Source: DAOUMF01 sp034411955 (GTDB lineage: Bacteria; Chloroflexota; Dehalococcoidia; SM23-28-2; RBG-16-64-32). Taken from it: a DNA stretch of 7,745 nt. Of this stretch, positions 1 through 6,197 are shown piece by piece. Each line of letters opens with the position of its first letter. Within the stretch, counting starts at the first letter, position 1. The DNA lies in NCBI GenBank assembly GCA_034411955.1, contig DAOUMF010000027.1:1-7745 (forward strand), written 5' to 3'. Under the pieces are notes generated by a model that was given only the letters and a program-made list of their open reading frames with translations, ran no database searches and had not been told where the DNA came from. A program made the translations under genes and the position numbers.

Positions 1-1
1 C

Positions 2-250
2 AACGACATGGGGGTGTTCATCGCCCCCGGCAAGCTCTCGCCCTCCGTGCAGCCCGGGCAGGTGATCTCCTACAACGGCTGGGAGCCGTACCAGTACCGG
101 ACGTGGAAGGGGGCCTCGGACGTTGAGACGGGGATGGTGAAGTGGTTGCACTTTGCGGGGGGCTACGGTCATCTGCGATACTGGCCCCTGCAGTGGCAGC
201 CCGTCCCCTTCGATCGGGGCATCCGGGTTGCCGTGGCCAAGCTCGACTAA
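2..250 (+). CDS. C-terminal end of a molybdopterin oxidoreductase, DMSO-reductase type II-like (partial, 5' end outside window)
   Basis: The open frame enters from the left edge and ends at TAA 248-250, leaving 82 codons. The readable part contains N-D-M-G, K-L-S-P-S-V-Q-P-G-Q and G-W-E-P-Y-Q, then a G-G-Y-G-H-L segment. This pattern resembles the C-terminal cofactor-binding domain of large molybdenum catalytic subunits of the DMSO reductase superfamily, most like the type II branch (ethylbenzene dehydrogenase, selenate reductase and dimethylsulfide dehydrogenase alpha subunits). That domain helps hold the bis-MGD cofactor. The substrate cannot be told, because the active-site half and the FeS-binding N-terminus are outside the window. 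No beta (FeS) subunit follows; an acyl-CoA dehydrogenase lies 60 bp downstream on the same strand. Family assignment is from recalled motif similarity: fairly confident on the superfamily, less so on the branch. Confidence 0.62.
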   Translation, partial: NDMGVFIAPGKLSPSVQPGQVISYNGWEPYQYRTWKGASDVETGMVKWLHFAGGYGHLRYWPLQWQPVPFDRGIRVAVAKLD

Positions 251-272
251 GGTCTATGAGCGACGAGACCTT
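249..272 (+). other. Small inverted repeat overlapping the molybdoenzyme stop codon
   Basis: AAGGTCT (249-255) and AGACCTT (266-272) are perfect 7-bp inverted arms around a 10-base loop. The repeat begins inside the TAA stop codon and is followed by TTGTG rather than a clear T-run. It could be a weak terminator or processing hairpin between the two plus-strand genes, or chance. Confidence 0.3.
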
Positions 273-293
273 GTGACACCGTCCGCATCCCAG

Positions 294-300
294 AGAGGAG
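294..300 (+). promoter_or_regulatory. Ribosome binding site of the acyl-CoA dehydrogenase
   Basis: AGAGGAG lies 10 bases before ATG 311 and supports that start. No convincing promoter is visible in the 60-bp gap, so co-transcription with the upstream molybdoenzyme gene is likely. Confidence 0.6.
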
Positions 301-310
301 AAGTACCCTC

Positions 311-1546
311 ATGTACCTTGACCTCAACAAGGAGCTCACTGACGAGCAGCGAAGCGTAAAGGAGGAGACCCACAGATTCGCGGCGGAGGTGCTGCGCCCC
401 GCCAGTATCGAGCTGGACAAGCTCTCCCCGGATGAGGTGATCGCCGAGGGCTCCATCATGTGGGAGGTCTTCCGCAAGGCTTACCAGCAGGGCCACCACC
501 TTGCTGGCCTGCCTGAGGAGATGGGCGGTGTCGACCTTTCGCCCCTCTCCAGCCAGATCCGCACCGAAGAGATGGGCTGGGGCAGCGCCGACTTCGCCAT
601 CGCCCTAGGTGTCAGCCCCTTCCCCTTCACCTTCGCCTCCAGAAGCGGCAACCCGGATCTCGTCCAGGAGGTCGTTCTCCCCTTCACCAAGGATACCGAG
701 GCTAGGTACGTCGGCTGCTGGGCCATCACCGAGCCCCAGCACGGCTCCGACTCCCTCCTCGTCGGCTCGAAGGAGTTCAGCGACATCGACGTGTCCTTCG
801 ACTGCGTCGCCCGTCTAGACGGCGACGAGTACGTGATCAACGGCCAGAAGGCCGCCTGGGTCTCCAACGGCACCATCGCCACCCACGCCTGCACCTTCCT
901 CTCCGTCGACCCCGGCCAGGGGATGGCCGGTGGCGGCGTGGCGATCATCCCCCTCGATCTGCCCGGCGTCTCTCGGGGCAAGCCTCTCAACAAGCTGGGC
1001 CAGCGTGGCCTTAACCAGGGAGAGATCTACTTCGACAACGTCCGCCTGCCCAAGCACTACATGGTCGTCCAGCCGCCCGCCTATCCCTTCATCATCGATG
1101 GCATCCTCGCCACGGCCAACGCCGGCATGTCCGCCATCTTCACCGGCGTGGCCCGCGCCGCCTTCGAGGAGGCGCTGACCTACTGCAGGGAGCGCGTCCA
1201 GGGCGGCAAGCCCATCTGCGAGCACCAGCTCGTCCAGAAGCAACTCTTCGACATGTTCATCAAGGTCGAGAGCGCCCGCGCCCTGTCCCGAAATGCCATG
1301 ACCTACAACGCCACCACCATACCTCCGGCCACGCAATACTCCATCGCCGCCAAAGTCTACTGCACCCAGGCCGCCTTTGACGTGGCCAGCGACGCCATCC
1401 AGCTCCACGGAGGCTACGGCCTGGCCAAGGATTTCCTGGTGGAGAAGCTGTTCCGCGACGCCCGCGCCTCCATGATCGAGGACGGCACCAATGAGGTGCT
1501 CACCCTGGCTGGGGCCCGCAAGATCATCGATTCATACCAGCCGTGA
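311..1546 (+). CDS. Acyl-CoA dehydrogenase family protein
   Basis: This 411-residue flavoprotein has the usual family length and should oxidise an acyl-CoA to the 2,3-enoyl-CoA, passing electrons to ETF. Visible landmarks are an N-terminal helical domain (about 8-130), the flavin/substrate segment W-A-I-T-E-P at 137-142 followed by H-G-S-D, N-G-Q-K-A-A-W-V-S-N-G near 177-187, and the C-terminal helical domain with Q-L-H-G-G-Y-G at 364-370 and F-R-D-A-R at 381-385. The odd point is the catalytic loop. Where medium- and short-chain enzymes read I-Y-E-G-T, with Glu as the base, this reads I-E-D-G-T (389-393), so Asp391 aligns with the base and a Glu sits one residue earlier. A hand alignment of helix G puts Ala at the alternative Glu position used by isovaleryl- and long-chain enzymes. 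Substrate unknown. The neighbouring molybdoenzyme hints at, but does not prove, a shared degradation pathway. The start is supported by AGAGGAG. Confidence 0.93.
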   Translation: MYLDLNKELTDEQRSVKEETHRFAAEVLRPASIELDKLSPDEVIAEGSIMWEVFRKAYQQGHHLAGLPEEMGGVDLSPLSSQIRTEEMGWGSADFAIALGVSPFPFTFASRSGNPDLVQEVVLPFTKDTEARYVGCWAITEPQHGSDSLLVGSKEFSDIDVSFDCVARLDGDEYVINGQKAAWVSNGTIATHACTFLSVDPGQGMAGGGVAIIPLDLPGVSRGKPLNKLGQRGLNQGEIYFDNVRLPKHYMVVQPPAYPFIIDGILATANAGMSAIFTGVARAAFEEALTYCRERVQGGKPICEHQLVQKQLFDMFIKVESARALSRNAMTYNATTIPPATQYSIAAKVYCTQAAFDVASDAIQLHGGYGLAKDFLVEKLFRDARASMIEDGTNEVLTLAGARKIIDSYQP

Positions 1547-3419
1547 TCCCGGCCTCGCTGGCGGCCTCCTGCGGCGGCTCGTAGCCCAGCACCCGCAGGA
1601 GTGCCGCTACCACCTGCGGGTCGAACTGCGTCCCGCTGTTGGCCCTGATCTCCTCCACCGCCACCGCGTGGGAGCGGGCGTCTCGGTAGGGCCGGTCCGA
1701 CGTGATGGCGTCGAAGGCGTCAGCCACGGCGAAGATGCGGGCGCCGCGGGGGATCTCGTCGCCGCGCAGCCCCCTCGGATAGCCGCTACCATCGTGGTGC
1801 TCGTGGTGGGCGCGCACGATCTCCGCGGCGCCCTGCAGGCTCTTCACCTGCCGTAGCATGCTCCAGCCGGTGTCCGGGTGCTGCTTCATCTCCTGCCACT
1901 CTTCCTGGCTGAGGGAGGTCGCTTTGTAGAGGATGGAGCTGGAAACGGCGAACTTGCCGACATCGTGCAGGAGGCTGGCCCGCTCCAGCTCGTTCCACTC
2001 CCGCGACCCCTCGGCGACTCCCAGCTCGGCGGCCAGAGTCAGGGCAAGCGCTGTCACCCGCTGCGTCCGCCCGTCCACCCCGCTGCCTCGCGCGTCGAGG
2101 GCGAAGGCCAGCGACTCCAGTGTGCCCCGGTAGCTCCCCTCGGGGAAGCGGGCGTCGTCCAGGCTGGGGATGGCGGCGCTGGTTCGGTTCCGCCCGGCCA
2201 GCTTGCTCCGATAGACCGCCATATCGGCGTGGTGAAGCAGCTTTCTGGGCTCCGGGCACGGCTCCGGGTACGTCGCCACCCCCAGGCTCATCGTCACCCG
2301 TAACGGCTCCTCCTCGTCGGGCAGAAGGATCGTCACCTCTTCCAATTGCACACGGATCCGCTCCGCCAGGGCGAACGCCTCGTCAGGGCCGGTAGCCGGC
2401 AGCAGCAGGGCGAACTCCTCGCCGCCCAGCCGTCCGGCGATGTCGCCGGGCCGCAGGCAGCACTTGATGGCCCGCGCGGCGGCCTGGAGCGCCTGGTCGC
2501 CCACCAGGTGACCGTGAGTGTTGTTGACGTTGCGCAGGAGGTCCAGGTCCGCCATCGCCACCGCCATGGGACGGCCGATCCGCTCCGCCTTCGTCAGCTC
2601 CTCCCCCAGCAGCTCAGTGAACCGACGCGCGGTCAGCAGCCCCGTCTTCACGTCGTTGTAGGCCTCCTCCTGGAGTTGCGGCACGTGCAGGGCACGGTAA
2701 AACAGGAAGAGGGGCGCCACGCCCAGGGCCAGGAGGGAGGGATGGATGGTCCAGAAGACGGCCATCCCCGCGCCCAGGAACAGAAGGGTGATATCCGGCT
2801 CCAGGTTACCCCAGGCGAAAACCTGGGAGTCCCGGAAGGGGATGCCGCGTGCCAGCCGCAGCACTAGCCCCACCATCAGGTGGTTGGTCAGGCTGAACGT
2901 CACCGCCGCCAGGCCGACCGCTAGGGCCACCTGCCAGCTCACCACTAGGCCGGAACCGCCGATTACCAGGTGGAACACGGCCCAGGCGGCCAGCATGTTG
3001 AGCAGATAGGTAGCGATGTTGAAAGTCTGGATGTACCACGGGTACCGGTAGCGCAGCCACTCCGGCAGCAGGATGAGCAGGCCCAGGGGTATCAGGAGCG
3101 ACGGCTCCAGCAGGAGGCTCGCCGCGAGCAGAAAGGCGGGGGTCGTATGGTAGGAATGCCGGTTGGGGGCGTCAACCTTGAATATCTGGGCCGCCGCTGC
3201 CAGCGCGGCCAGCACGGCGAAGGCGGCAAGCTCCTCCCCGCTGGGCCGCCCGCCGGCCGCGAAAACGGCAAGGGCCCCCACGCCTATCGCACAGGCGTAG
3301 ACGGCCCCCAGGTACAGTCTGGCGAGGGAGGGCAGCGAGCTTCTCTCCTCCTCATCCTCAACACCAATCGGCCGTTCGCTGCCCTCCTCCGCTCGCTCTG
3401 GTAAGGCGGCGGCTCTCAC
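1524..3419 (-). CDS. Membrane-anchored GGDEF + HD-GYP protein (c-di-GMP synthesis/degradation)
   Basis: This 631-residue protein joins a membrane sensor region to both kinds of c-di-GMP domain. Residues 33-245 hold about six to seven hydrophobic segments (roughly 33-56, 62-80, 94-119, 133-154, 160-188, 209-241). The GGDEF domain (about 253-412) has D291/D293, an intact G-G-E-E-F at 332-336 and the inhibitory-site R-P-G-D at 323-326, five residues ahead, so it should be an active, product-inhibited diguanylate cyclase. The HD-GYP domain (about 430-610) has L-H-D-V-G-K (H485, D486), H514, H-H-E-H (538-541) and D-G-S-G-Y-P (543-548), all expected for an active phosphodiesterase. The start is GTG 3417-3419 with AGGTGA nine bases upstream. 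It follows the protease gene by 13 bp and overlaps the convergent acyl-CoA dehydrogenase by 23 bp. Which activity dominates cannot be read from sequence. Confidence 0.93.
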   Translation of the reverse strand: MRAAALPERAEEGSERPIGVEDEEERSSLPSLARLYLGAVYACAIGVGALAVFAAGGRPSGEELAAFAVLAALAAAAQIFKVDAPNRHSYHTTPAFLLAASLLLEPSLLIPLGLLILLPEWLRYRYPWYIQTFNIATYLLNMLAAWAVFHLVIGGSGLVVSWQVALAVGLAAVTFSLTNHLMVGLVLRLARGIPFRDSQVFAWGNLEPDITLLFLGAGMAVFWTIHPSLLALGVAPLFLFYRALHVPQLQEEAYNDVKTGLLTARRFTELLGEELTKAERIGRPMAVAMADLDLLRNVNNTHGHLVGDQALQAAARAIKCCLRPGDIAGRLGGEEFALLLPATGPDEAFALAERIRVQLEEVTILLPDEEEPLRVTMSLGVATYPEPCPEPRKLLHHADMAVYRSKLAGRNRTSAAIPSLDDARFPEGSYRGTLESLAFALDARGSGVDGRTQRVTALALTLAAELGVAEGSREWNELERASLLHDVGKFAVSSSILYKATSLSQEEWQEMKQHPDTGWSMLRQVKSLQGAAEIVRAHHEHHDGSGYPRGLRGDEIPRGARIFAVADAFDAITSDRPYRDARSHAVAVEEIRANSGTQFDPQVVAALLRVLGYEPPQEAASEAGITAGMNR

Positions 3420-3428
3420 CCCATAGGG

Positions 3429-3438
3429 TCACCTACCT
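3429..3438 (-). promoter_or_regulatory. Ribosome binding site overlapping the protease stop codon
   Basis: On the minus strand AGGTAGGTGA contains the protease TAG stop and gives AGGTGA nine bases before GTG 3419. A ribosome ending the protease would sit on the start site of the next gene, which suggests translational coupling. It also supports the GTG start. Confidence 0.55.
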
Positions 3439-4887
3439 GCTCCACAGGATGCTCCGCCAGAGGATGTTGCGCCACAGAATGCTGCGCCAGAGGATACTCC
3501 GCCAGAGGATGCTGTCCTCCATGATCCTGCCCGTGTCGGGGTCGATGAACTCGTTGGGCGCTGCATCGCCGTTGGCGTTGCCGTCGATCGTGGTGAACGT
3601 GGCCTCAAAGGCGTCGATTCCGGGAGCGTCGGAGCCGGCGACCGCCGCCCCGGCGGCCATCACCCGGAACTTGACCTCATCCGGGGTCAGCGCCGGGTCC
3701 TCCTCCAGCATCAGGGCGACCGTGCCTGAGACCACGGCTGCGGAGGCGGAGGTGCCGGTCAGCCGCATGTAGTCGCGGTTCACGATGCTCTCCGGGAACT
3801 CCTTCGCCAAGTAGGTCCGTCGGCCGCCGGAGGTGGACGCGATGTCGACGCCGGGCGCGACCACTTCCGGCTTGTTGTAGCCGTCTGATGTGACGCCGCG
3901 ACTGGACCAATCGGCCAGCACGTCGTCCGCGCGATCCGCCGTGCCCCGGTCATCCGTCGCGCCCACGGTTATCACGTAGGGATCGTTAGCCGGGGCGTGG
4001 TCGACCGCGAACGAGCCTGTCCCCAGATTGCCCGCCGATCCCACAACGACGATGCCCTGGAACCACGCCTGCTCCACTGCGGCCGAGAGCGGGTCCTTCA
4101 GGTAGCTGTCCGGGATCGCCGAATTCATAGAGATGTTGACGACACGAACGTCGTAGCGGTCCTTGTGGTCGACCAGCCACTGGAGGGCCTCGATGACGTC
4201 GCTCGCGTGGGCGGAGCCATCCTTACCGGTCACCTTGACGCTGAGGAGGCGAGCCTCCGGCGCGATACCCACGTAGCGGCCCTTTGGGTCTTTGCCTGCG
4301 ATGATGCCGCTCACCCAGGTGCCGTGGCCGTAACGATCCAGCGGGAACCATTCATCGCTGAAGTTGCGGAACCCCACCAGCCGTCCCCGGAAGTCGGCTC
4401 TCGGGTTGATGCCGCTGTCGATCACCGCCACGGTGACGTCGTCGCCACTGACGCCATCCTCCCACGCGGGGACGGCGTTGGCGGCGAAGGGGTACGCCGT
4501 TGCCAGGGCCGAGGCATCCACCTCATCGCTGCCTCGGCGCGACGCCATGAGCGGGGCGTCCAGCGATATCCACTCCGCTCTATCAGCGAAGTCCAGGGCT
4601 CGCACGGCCTCGATGGGCATCTCCGCCTGGAAGCCGTCGACGATGTCGAACTCCTGGATGACGGTGCCGCCGTGCTCCCCGACCCAGCGGGCGAGATCAG
4701 GATCGTCCGACTGGACGATGACGGGGATCTTCTCCCCGGGAAACAGCTCCGCATAGACGTCGACCGCGGGATGCACGTCCTGCCGCGCGCCCTCTTGGGC
4801 GCCGGCCGCCGTCGGCAACAGCGCTGCAAGTGCTAGCAGGAGCGGTATCAGCACCGCCCAACCGTACCTCTTACGTCCGCCGAACAT
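3433..4887 (-). CDS. Secreted S8 (subtilisin-like) serine protease with C-terminal ILW repeat tail
   Basis: With start ATG 4887 this is 484 residues. A basic N-terminus (R-K-R at 5-7), a hydrophobic core (about 10-27) and A-G-A before Q31 form a Sec signal peptide. Residues about 52-112 look like an inhibitor I9-type propeptide. The catalytic domain (about 145-415) has the complete triad: Asp157 in V-I-D-S-G, His188 in G-H-G-T, Ser380 in G-T-S-A-S, with oxyanion Asn287 in S-A-G-N. After a short acidic, Asn-rich stretch (436-455) the protein ends in five copies of (S/N)-I-L-W-(R/S) at 459-483. There is no LPXTG motif or C-terminal membrane helix. An in-frame ATG at 4911 would add eight residues but lacks a ribosome site, whereas ATG 4887 has GGAGGAGGAG four bases ahead. 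It appears to be the first gene of a pair with the membrane c-di-GMP protein. Substrate unknown. Confidence 0.93.
   Translation of the reverse strand: MFGGRKRYGWAVLIPLLLALAALLPTAAGAQEGARQDVHPAVDVYAELFPGEKIPVIVQSDDPDLARWVGEHGGTVIQEFDIVDGFQAEMPIEAVRALDFADRAEWISLDAPLMASRRGSDEVDASALATAYPFAANAVPAWEDGVSGDDVTVAVIDSGINPRADFRGRLVGFRNFSDEWFPLDRYGHGTWVSGIIAGKDPKGRYVGIAPEARLLSVKVTGKDGSAHASDVIEALQWLVDHKDRYDVRVVNISMNSAIPDSYLKDPLSAAVEQAWFQGIVVVGSAGNLGTGSFAVDHAPANDPYVITVGATDDRGTADRADDVLADWSSRGVTSDGYNKPEVVAPGVDIASTSGGRRTYLAKEFPESIVNRDYMRLTGTSASAAVVSGTVALMLEEDPALTPDEVKFRVMAAGAAVAGSDAPGIDAFEATFTTIDGNANGDAAPNEFIDPDTGRIMEDSILWRSILWRSILWRNILWRSILWSR
3442..3513 (-). repeat. Tandem 15-bp coding repeat: five (S/N)ILW(R/S) units
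   Basis: Five in-frame 15-base units end two codons before the stop; the fifth is followed by Ser-Arg. Units read SILWR, SILWR, SILWR, NILWR, SILWS. Ile uses ATC and ATT, Leu CTC and CTG, Ser AGC and AGT, Arg CGG and CGC, so the DNA copies have drifted at silent sites while I-L-W is kept. This points to selection on the peptide rather than a fresh slippage expansion. Confidence 0.9.
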
Positions 4888-4891
4888 GCCA

Positions 4892-4901
4892 CTCCTCCTC
4901 C
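4892..4901 (-). promoter_or_regulatory. Ribosome binding site deciding the protease start
   Basis: On the minus strand GGAGGAGGAG lies four bases before ATG 4887, and its first GGAGG lies nine bases before. The alternative ATG 4911 has no such sequence upstream. This site favours the shorter signal peptide. Confidence 0.7.
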
Positions 4902-4930
4902 GCCAAATCATGGACGCCCCGGATTTGTCG

Positions 4931-4963
4931 AAGCTTAGGATGCTGCTCGACGCGCAGTCTTAC
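4931..4963 (-). promoter_or_regulatory. Promoter-like element of the protease operon (copy 1 of 2)
   Basis: On the minus strand GTAA (4963-4960), exactly 16 bases, then GCATCCTAAGCTT (4943-4931). The same GTAA-N16-GCATCCTAA with one base changed downstream occurs ahead of the soluble HD-GYP gene at 6262-6230. The element ends 43 bases before ATG 4887. The fixed spacing of two conserved blocks is what a sigma-factor promoter looks like. It has neither a TTGACA nor a TATAAT box and cannot be named; the layout loosely recalls sigma-28 promoters (TAAA-N15-GCCGATAA) but the match is poor. Confidence 0.5.
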
Positions 4964-4972
4964 GTGGCTTGG

Positions 4973-4989
4973 GTGAACAGAAAGTGAAC
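4973..4989 (-). promoter_or_regulatory. GTTCAC direct repeats, 11-bp period, possible regulator site
   Basis: On the minus strand GTTCAC occurs at 4989-4984 and 4978-4973, exactly 11 bp start to start, and an inverted TGAAC (4999-4995) lies just before, overlapping the upstream gene's stop. The repeats end nine bases before GTAA of the promoter-like element. Direct repeats one helical turn apart are typical of OmpR/PhoB-family regulators, and GTTCAC-type units resemble actinobacterial PHO boxes. The regulator here is unknown. Confidence 0.4.
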
Positions 4990-4996
4990 GGCCGGT

Positions 4997-6124
4997 TCAG
5001 TTAGGGTAGTGTGGTCGCCTAATCTGAGACCAGTGCAGAGCCTGCAATCCCCGGCGGTTCACAATGGTTGCGAAGGCATCCACGACGCGCTCGTCGAACT
5101 GCCTCCCGGACCACCGCTGCAGCTCCTGAAGGGCCTCTTGGAGCGAGATGACGGATCTGTGAGGGCGATGGGTGGTCATCGCGTCGACGGCGTCACTGAC
5201 GAGGATGATGCGGGAGATCAGAGGGATCTCCTCCCCCGCCAGTCCGTCGGGGTAACCACTGCCGTCGACGTGCTCATGATGGTGGGCTATCATCGGCGCG
5301 GTTGCCGCAAGCTCCGGTATCCGAGTCACGATCTTTGCCCCAACCGCTGGGTGAGCTTTGACTACCGCCATTTCCTCCTCGCTCAGAGAGCCCGGCTTCT
5401 GCAGTATCTCGTCCGGCACCGCCAGCTTGCCCACATCGTGCAGGAGGGCCGCCTTCTCTGCCAGCTCCTGCTCCTCGGGCCCGAGGCCCATCTGCGTGGC
5501 CACCTGCCGCGCGTACCAGGCCGACCGGCTCAGCTGGCCTGCGCCCGCCCGAGTCTTCCTCTCCAGAGCCACGGCTAAAGCCGTCACCGGATCCCTTGTC
5601 CCGGTCGGCCGGATCGATGTGTCGGCCCCGACCATCTCTCCCCAGTAGTCCACCCTGTTGCCGCCCTTTGCCTTCGCCCAGTACATCGCAGCCTGCGCGC
5701 CGTACACCAGCTCCCGCGCGTTCTCTACCGAGGCCGGATATGAGGACACGCCAAAGCTGGCTGTGACTCTCCCCACGGCGGCTAGCCTGTTGTGGGCGAT
5801 GTCTTTCTGTAGCACCCGCGCCAGGGCGACGGCCTTCGAAGCGCCTGCCCCTGGCAGCACGCCGAGGAGCTGGTCGCTGACTAGATGCGTCACGCTCTCA
5901 ATCTGCTCGCCCAGACGAGCGGCGAAGGCAGCCAGCACCGCGTCGCCTTCCATCGGGCCGAGGCGCTCGTTTACCGCTTGAAATCCGTCCAGACCGGCAA
6001 CGACCACACTCAGGTCGGAGGCCTCCCGGATCGCCACCTCATAACTGCGCTGGACTGTTTCCATGACCGGATCGCTGAGCAGCGGTCCTTGCCCGTCGCT
6101 GGCCTCCACACTGAGCTCCATCAT
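4997..6124 (-). CDS. Soluble HD-GYP phosphodiesterase with degenerate GGDEF domain
   Basis: With start ATG 6124 this is 375 residues and has no membrane segment. Residues about 18-165 fold-match a GGDEF domain: V-V-V-A-G-L-D-G-F, a G-D pair near 60-61 and the S-F-G-V-S-S-Y-P strand. However, the signature position reads V-S-D-Q-L (82-86) instead of GG(D/E)EF and the RxxD inhibitory site is gone, so cyclase activity is unlikely. It may still bind nucleotide and regulate. The HD-GYP domain (about 175-360) is complete: L-H-D-V-G-K (H229, D230), H-H-H-E-H (281-285) and D-G-S-G-Y-P (287-292). It should hydrolyse c-di-GMP. Start choice: GAGGTG lies eight bases before ATG 6124. GTG 6187 (396 residues) has no ribosome site; GTG 6160 with AGGAG four bases ahead is a lesser option. 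A promoter-like element at 6230-6262 suggests its own transcript. Confidence 0.9.
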   Translation of the reverse strand: MMELSVEASDGQGPLLSDPVMETVQRSYEVAIREASDLSVVVAGLDGFQAVNERLGPMEGDAVLAAFAARLGEQIESVTHLVSDQLLGVLPGAGASKAVALARVLQKDIAHNRLAAVGRVTASFGVSSYPASVENARELVYGAQAAMYWAKAKGGNRVDYWGEMVGADTSIRPTGTRDPVTALAVALERKTRAGAGQLSRSAWYARQVATQMGLGPEEQELAEKAALLHDVGKLAVPDEILQKPGSLSEEEMAVVKAHPAVGAKIVTRIPELAATAPMIAHHHEHVDGSGYPDGLAGEEIPLISRIILVSDAVDAMTTHRPHRSVISLQEALQELQRWSGRQFDERVVDAFATIVNRRGLQALHWSQIRRPHYPN

Positions 6125-6132
6125 CGACCTCA

Positions 6133-6138
6133 CACCTC
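6133..6138 (-). promoter_or_regulatory. Ribosome binding site deciding the HD-GYP start
   Basis: GAGGTG on the minus strand, eight bases before ATG 6124, is the best ribosome site among the possible starts and is the reason for choosing 6124 over GTG 6187. Confidence 0.55.
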
Positions 6139-6197
6139 TCGGAACCCCGCTTGCCTGCACATCTCTCCTATCCCTCACCGGCTCCACTTCGAGACAG

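Noticed and set aside
815..1408. Long minus-strand open frame (197 codons) inside the acyl-CoA dehydrogenase
   Set aside because: Gly/Val/Asp/Ala-rich shadow translation of a well-recognised gene in GC-rich DNA; no domain or ribosome site.
3442..3513. CRISPR or non-coding tandem repeat interpretation of the 15-bp units
   Set aside because: Units are contiguous, in frame and vary at silent positions; there are no spacers.
3997..4836. Plus-strand open frame of 279 codons opposite the protease
   Set aside because: Composition is that of an antisense shadow (His-, Arg- and Asp-rich, no motifs), and the opposite strand encodes a complete subtilase.
1950..5450. Similar stretches such as the GACATCGTGCAGGAGG-type match near 1957 and 5434
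   Set aside because: These are the homologous L-L-H-D-V-G-K regions of the two HD-GYP genes, so not a separate repeat element.
6125..6187. GTG 6187 as start of the HD-GYP protein (396 residues)
   Set aside because: No ribosome site upstream, and the extra residues carry no domain. ATG 6124 has GAGGTG eight bases ahead. The longer form is not excluded, since its distance to the promoter-like element (43 bp) resembles that of the protease.
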